Under the pieces are notes generated by a model. That model was not told the origin of the DNA and did no database searches. It saw nothing but the letters and a program-made list of their open reading frames with translations. Of a DNA stretch of 64,000 nucleotides, positions 58,691 to 64,000 are shown piece by piece. A program made the translations under genes and the position numbers. Source of the stretch: Dracaena cambodiana (taxonomy: Eukaryota; Streptophyta; Magnoliopsida; Asparagales; Asparagaceae). Position 1 is the first letter of the stretch, and each line of letters begins with the position of its first letter. Location of the stretch: positions 19,857,491-19,921,490 of the forward strand of contig JAYEPQ010000012.1 of the NCBI GenBank assembly GCA_036321105.1, written 5' to 3'.

Positions 58691-61005
58691 GTAACTTGAC
58701 TCTTGATTCTAAATTTTGCTTTATCCTATAATTTGATCTTAGCGACTACTTGGTTTAAAAAGAGAGTTTCTCACTTGATTACTTTTAGATTTGGATTGAG
58801 TGCAAACCGCATAGATTTCTTTTTAATTGGGAGGGTAGATGGTTATAAGACAGTACCGGGTAGGAGCGTAGTAATCCAACATAGGCTCTTAGTTTTGGAT
58901 ATTCGGATTAGAAGGAGATGTGGTAAGATTAAATATAAGTTAGATCATAAAATTAAGTGGTGGCGGGTAAAAGGTAACCAAAGAGTTATTTTAGATAGAG
59001 TAGTACAGGAAGCAGATTGGAATGTCCATAATGATTCCATGCGACATGAAACAAACTGAATAGCTGCATTAAGAGGATAGATAAAGATATACTTGATAAG
59101 TCGAGGGCTGATTTTCTGCATGTAAGGATACATTATGGTGGAATAAAGAAGTAAAAAAATGCTATTAAGATGAAGTAACACTTTACAAATATTTGAAGAA
59201 GAATAGTACTGGAGTGAGGATTGAGAGGTATAAGCTAGCCTAGAAAGTTAAGACTGCAGTTCGGAATGCAAGAGCTAAATTATATAAAGAAATATATGAG
59301 AAGTTAGATACTAAAGAGATTGAAAAGGATATATACAAGATTGCTTGAACAAGAAAGAGAAAGTTTAGAGACTTATTGTAAAGTATGTCAAAAATGAGGA
59401 TCTGAATGTTCTAGTTTGAGGCAAAAAGATTAAAGAAAGATAGAGATATCATTTTGATAGATTGTACAATGATAGTTTTATTCAAGATTTGGTGTCCTTA
59501 CTATTTTGTGTGAGGATATTAATCCTAGTTTTAGTTTTATGTGCAGAATTAAAATTTTTTAAATAAAAGTGGCTGTGAAGAGGATGAAACGAAGGAAGCC
59601 TATTGGTCCAGATGGGATTCTTATTAAGGTATGAAATACCTAGAAGAGGGGTGTGCGATGGCTCACAGACCTCTCTAAAAAGATTTGGTAAACTAAAAGA
59701 TAAATGAATGGAGGAAGAGTATTCTAGTATCTCTATTTATGAACAAAAAGGTGTTCTAACTACTATGAAAAAAAAAAAACTCATGAGTCATATTATGAAG
59801 TTTTGGAAAAGAATATTTGAATTTAGGTTATGACAGAATATTGAGATATCAAAAGACTAGTTTGGGTCCATGCTAGGGCGATCGACGATAGAAGTTATTC
59901 ATTTGCTTTGTCAACTTATAGAGTGATTTTGTAAGAGAAACAAAGATTTGTATCTGGTCTTTATTGATTTAGAAAAGGATGAGATAATGTATTGAGAGAT
60001 GTTATGGTGGAAATTAATGACGAAGGGAGTCCCGTCCAATATATTTATAAGATATGTACGATGGAGCATAGGCAAATATCAGAACTTGTAGTGGCTTAAT
60101 GAATATTTTTTTAATCAAAGTTGGATGCATTAAGGATCTGCATTGAGATTATTCTTATTTGCATAGTGATGGATGACCTTATTAGAGCTATTCAATATAA
60201 GATACTTTTTGTATGCTATTTGCTGATGATACTGTCAAGTTGGAGATATGGAGTCAAATATTAGAATCTCAAGGATTTAGATTCTTAAGGTTCAAAATAG
60301 AGTATATGGAGTATAAAATTAGTAAATGAAGGATCCGAGACTATAGTGATGTGACATTGGACGAGCGAGAGATACAAATAAACAATGAGTTTATGTATTT
60401 GGATTCTATTATTCAAAATGATAGTGATGTCATGTATCAACCATAAAATCTAAATTGGCGGGTTGAAATAGAGAAGTATGACGGGAGTATTATACAGCCG
60501 TAATATTATGTTAAGGATGAATAAATTTTTTTATGGGATTGCTGTTATGCTGGATTTGTTATCTGGCTCAAAATATTGGGTTATGAGGAGACGTCAGTCG
60601 CAGAAAATAAGTGTAGTAGATATGCGTATGCTTCATTGTGCATGCTTCATTGGATGTGCAGTAACACTAAGGTAGGTATAACTCTCATAGAAGAGAATAT
60701 GTAAGAAAATCGCCCACGATGGTTTAGTTATGTGTGACAGACCTATAGATGTACCAATTCGAAGAGTGGGGCTTATCAATATAGGACAAGCTAAAAAAGT
60801 GAAGGGATGACCGATGAAAACATAGATTGAGGTGATATGAAAAATGATATAGACGCTGAAGGTTTAAATGAAGACATATTGTTTGATAGGAATGTGGTGG
60901 AGAAGGATTATCCATGTGATCAATCCGGTGTGATTTTCATTTTGTTCATGTAGCCTACTCCAAGTACTTGGGATAAAAGGCTTAATTGTTGTTGTTTCTT
61001 GGAAT
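58691..61005 (+). mobile_element. RTE-type LINE in sense inside Aquarius intron 3, decayed
   Basis: Endonuclease end: WFKKRVSHLITFRFG, then ANRIDFFLIGR at 58740-58850, VQEADWN near 59010, and WWNKEVKK near 59135. Reverse transcriptase: KRMKRRKPIGPDGILIK near 59590, SMLGRSTIEVIHLLCQL-like sequence near 59865, DLYLVFIDLEK near 59945, the FADDT catalytic box near 60225, and a MRMLHCACFIG-type tail near 60630. The 3' end reads GTAGCCTACTCCAAGTACTT, then GGGATAAAAGGCTTAATTGTTGTTG, the usual plant RTE terminus with TTG repeats. Numerous stops and frameshifts. The 5' end is approximate. Confidence 0.82.
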
Positions 61006-61859
61006 ATGTCTATAAATATGAAAATTAACTCCATCCTCTTCTTTATGTGAATAACTATAAACATTAATATATAGAATTGCCTATAATAAACTTTTAGAGG
61101 AAAATATAGTTTATTATAGGCACTTCTTTGTGTGAATATTTATAGTGGATGAGTCCATGATACTATAACAACAATAACTATAAATATTCATGTAGTTGAA
61201 AAACCTGTTAAGCCCAAACCCCTTTACTAAAAACTTTATATAAGTTATTGGCTTTGGATTTATAAACCTAACTCATTAGTAACCATATAATGACATGTAT
61301 AGCTGGGGTTCTCGGTTTGAGGGATGAGCATGTTGGCAGCAGACGAGATAAAAAGAATCAGGACCTCAAAATTAGTTTCTTCTTCCATTTACCTTCTTTT
61401 CTTTTCTTTCTTTGGCACTGCTACCATGTATTCTCTTTTTGTTTTCTGTTTTTTCCTAATTCTTTATATTGGAAACAAAGCAATTATTTCATCTAATAAG
61501 AGTAGATCTGACGAGATCTAGTAAAAAATAATGGATTTGACCCAACATAGTCCAAATCTGTTTTTTTTTTCTCAAAGTTTTGGACTAGTCTCTTTCAAAA
61601 GTCAAAACTGATCTGAGACTGCTGAATGGAACTGTTTTGGCTGAAACCTTGCACCTATCAGTTTCTTTTGAAACCGACCTGAGACTGCCAATTGAAACAG
61701 TTTTGGCCAAAACCTTACACCTTGTGTTGAATAAAATGTCAAATTGTATCACGAAGGTTGCCAAAGATAACTTAGAGGTGTCTAGTGAAGACAGTGGTGG
61801 AATGATGAAGTACAATGGCAATTAAAGCAAACTAGCAAACTAGACATCTTCTGAAAATT
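61006..61859. other. Intron 3 of Aquarius between two LINEs
   Basis: No gene. 61610-61720 contains a short direct repeat (GACCTGAGACTGC...TTTTGGC.GAAACCTT.CACC) in two copies about 65 bp apart. Confidence 0.4.
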
Positions 61860-62650
61860 TGTACAAGTGTAGAAATCTGGAAATTTGTTTTAGTAAAACC
61901 AAAAAATTTAGAAAAAGCAAAAAAGATTGTTAATGTGGTTAACTCCAAAGCTTATGAGAATGCATAATTATATGAGAAGTTGGAGATAAAAGAGGGAGTG
62001 AAGAATATATTTAGGCTTGCCAAGAAGAGAGAGAAAAGTAGTGACCTAATTAATTTTGAATGCATTAAGAGTGAAGATCAAGGGTCTTAGTAATGATGAT
62101 GAAATTAAGGAAGGATGGAGTTAATTTTCATAAATTGTTTAATGAGAATCTCATTTGAAAGCATAAAGTAGAACCAAATGATTCAAGGTAGGTTAGGAAC
62201 TACAGTTATTTTTTAAATTAGGCAATGTGAGGTGAAGAGTGTTATGAGAAAATCGGGCTGTAGAGTCGGTGGTATCCCTATTGGGCTGTGAAGTGTTAAG
62301 AAGGTACAACCATAGTATGGTTAACTAAGTTATTTAGCAAAAATTATAGATATTTAGTGATTGATGATGGGAGGATTAACACATTAGTACTTATAAAATA
62401 AGAGTAAAAGAGATGCAAATTTGTTAAAATTATAGTGGAATCAAACTTATGAGCCACTTGACAAAAGAAAAGAAATATTTGTGTTAAAAAATTGATTTGA
62501 TCTTCATGTATGGAAGGTTGATTATGGAGGCTATCTTTTACTAAGACGACTAATGAGAGATATAGAGATTTAGGGAGTTTTCATTGATTTAGAAAAGCTT
62601 ATGTTTGGTTCCTTAGAAGATATAGTGGTGAGTATTAGAGAAGGTGATTA
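61860..62650 (+). mobile_element. Second RTE-type LINE fragment, in sense
   Basis: Reads AYENA.LYEKLEIKEGVKNI, then FRLAKKREKSSD near 61990, CIKSEDQG and NDDEIKEGWS near 62070, an MRKSGCRVGGIPIGL-like version of the GPDGIP region near 62250, LMSHLTK near 62450, and RLMRDIEI..VFIDLEKL near 62560. It covers the region from the endonuclease end to early reverse transcriptase. It is a different copy from the one at 58691-61005 and is truncated at both ends. Confidence 0.7.
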
Positions 62651-64000
62651 AAGATATGAATTATAAATCAGTAACTAGGTAAGAACAATTTGAGGTGAGA
62701 GAAACCCATTCTCTCCAGATCTAAAGGTGACTTGACTCCTGTTCGATGCGATCGCTCAATCGAGAGACAGAGCAGGCAGAAAGAGGAAGTAAGGTGTCAG
62801 GTCGTTGATTGACTCATGGGCTATCAGGGTTGTCGGAGGCTCACAGGGTCGTAGGAGTCGGGGCTCTTGATAGTCGGTGCTAGGAGCGGAGAGAGACAAA
62901 CGTGTGTTTCTCTGTTGCGGCCTCTTCGATATGGTTGCCTAATCGAATGAGAGACTAGAGAGGAAGAAAAAGAAGCAAATTGTCGATCGATTAGATCTAA
63001 GGGAGAATAAGAAAATGGGGATTCGATGATATTTATCTAAATGTTTTAGCTATTAAAAGTTCGGGGTTTAAATAAAAAAATCGATAATATGTTAAGCTTG
63101 GTGATATTTTCCCTCGTTTACCGGGTGATATCACCACGTAGCTGTATATCGACTGATATCGGTCCAAAAATGAGAACTGAAAAAAATTGGTTTTACCATA
63201 TCATTCTAGTCCAAAACCGATATATCAGTTGGCATTGTCGGTATACTGATTGATATTTAAAATGTCAACTACGGAAGGGAAATTTAGGGTTTATGGTGGA
63301 ATTGGTGTAGAATATAAAAAAGAAAATAAGTAAAATAAAAATACTTATTAGATTTAGGCCTTACACATAGGTGAATCACATATTCACCCTCACACAAAAC
63401 ACTCAAGGAACATGAAATCAAATAGAAAACCAAGAGTCACAAAATGACACCTCTCATAAAGGATTCCCACCTATTCTTGTTTGAAAAATTGAGCATTACA
63501 CTATATTATGTTATATTTACTATGTCCACATTTATTGCAAGCGCACAGTGTCGGTGTAGCGTTGTACAGGTCGTCCCACAGGGATCTAAAGTGTTTTTGC
63601 GTTCCTTACTCTTTCCTTAGTCTAACGGACTAACTATGAGTTTCTAGATTGAGAGAAGATAAGTTTTAAATTCTAGAGATTAGTCTAGGATTTCGAATCC
63701 ATTAGAATAATAGCCTAACAATAAATTATCTCTTTCTTCCTATCTTTTTAATTATGCACGGTTAAGTAACATATTAAAAATGTGATCTTTTTAATTTGAT
63801 TTTAATCAAGTGCCCCTAAGTATGACCTATCAAGTTCCTAAGTATGACGTATCAAGTGATGTGCAAGTATAGATTATCAAAAATAACACCTTTCTTAAAA
63901 ATAAATCATATCAAGTAGAAAATCTCATAAACAAACAAAAAGAAATAAACTTCAAACCCTAATCTAAGCATAAACTATCAAAAGACCAAAGTTAAGTATA
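62651..64000. other. Right edge of window: worn repeats in Aquarius intron 3
   Basis: 62700-63010 is less AT-rich and looks like the body of an unidentified repeat. 63040-63270 has palindromic GATATCGGT and ACCGATATATCAG blocks like those at 56.1 and 58.0 kb. 63535-63600 (GCAAGCGCACAGTGTCGGTG, then CCCACAGGGATC) resembles the end of an Athila/Tat-like LTR and may open another retroelement leaving the window. No exon is seen. Confidence 0.35.

Overview
The window is nuclear DNA of a flowering plant. It contains two genuine genes with plant-type GT-AG introns, a plastid ycf2 fragment, plant-specific transposon families and long (AT)n tracts. The protein sequences feel monocot-like to me, but nothing here proves that. 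Most of the 64 kb is transposable-element sequence, much of it nested.

Layout. 1-9.6 kb: three related, decayed copies (A, B, C) of an antisense, intron-containing gene for a plant-mobile-domain-like protein with a coiled-coil C terminus. Copies B and C sit directly upstream of LTR-like units on the + strand. The whole block is filled with a short CpG-rich motif (AGCCTCGCG, AGCTCCGCG and variants). 9.6-12.2 kb: unidentified sequence with a 55-bp tandem repeat, then a MITE pair. 12.6-15.1 kb: a complete 10-exon trehalose-6-phosphate phosphatase gene (378 codons). 17.2-34.7 kb: a decayed copia element (minus strand) split by a 13.9-kb Athila/Tat-like gypsy element (LTRs 19512-20845 and 32191-33399, Asp-type primer site). 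The gypsy element is itself broken by a short non-autonomous copia element (23960-25671) and a hAT-type MITE (22647-23088). 34.7-38.5 kb: the 3' LTR and gag-protease of a second, related gypsy element that has lost most of its pol region. 38.5-39.7 kb: a CACTA-like fragment. 40146-43121: a nearly complete hAT element with a perfect 8-bp target duplication. 43.4-48.4 kb: a mosaic of foldbacks, long inverted arms, a direct duplication and several MITEs. 48.6 kb to the window end: the 5' part of the gene for the spliceosomal helicase Aquarius. Its second intron is 8.46 kb and its third runs out of the window. These introns hold a plastid ycf2 insertion, a hAT MITE and two RTE-type LINE fragments.

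Only the phosphatase and Aquarius genes look like working host genes. Both have members of one MITE superfamily in their proximal promoters. The least explained structure is the 3.8-9.1 kb block: an antisense extra gene whose first intron, upstream region and neighbouring LTR starts all carry the same CpG-rich, hairpin-prone motif in diverged form. All coordinates and splice sites come from reading the sequence by eye; no database search or folding program was run.
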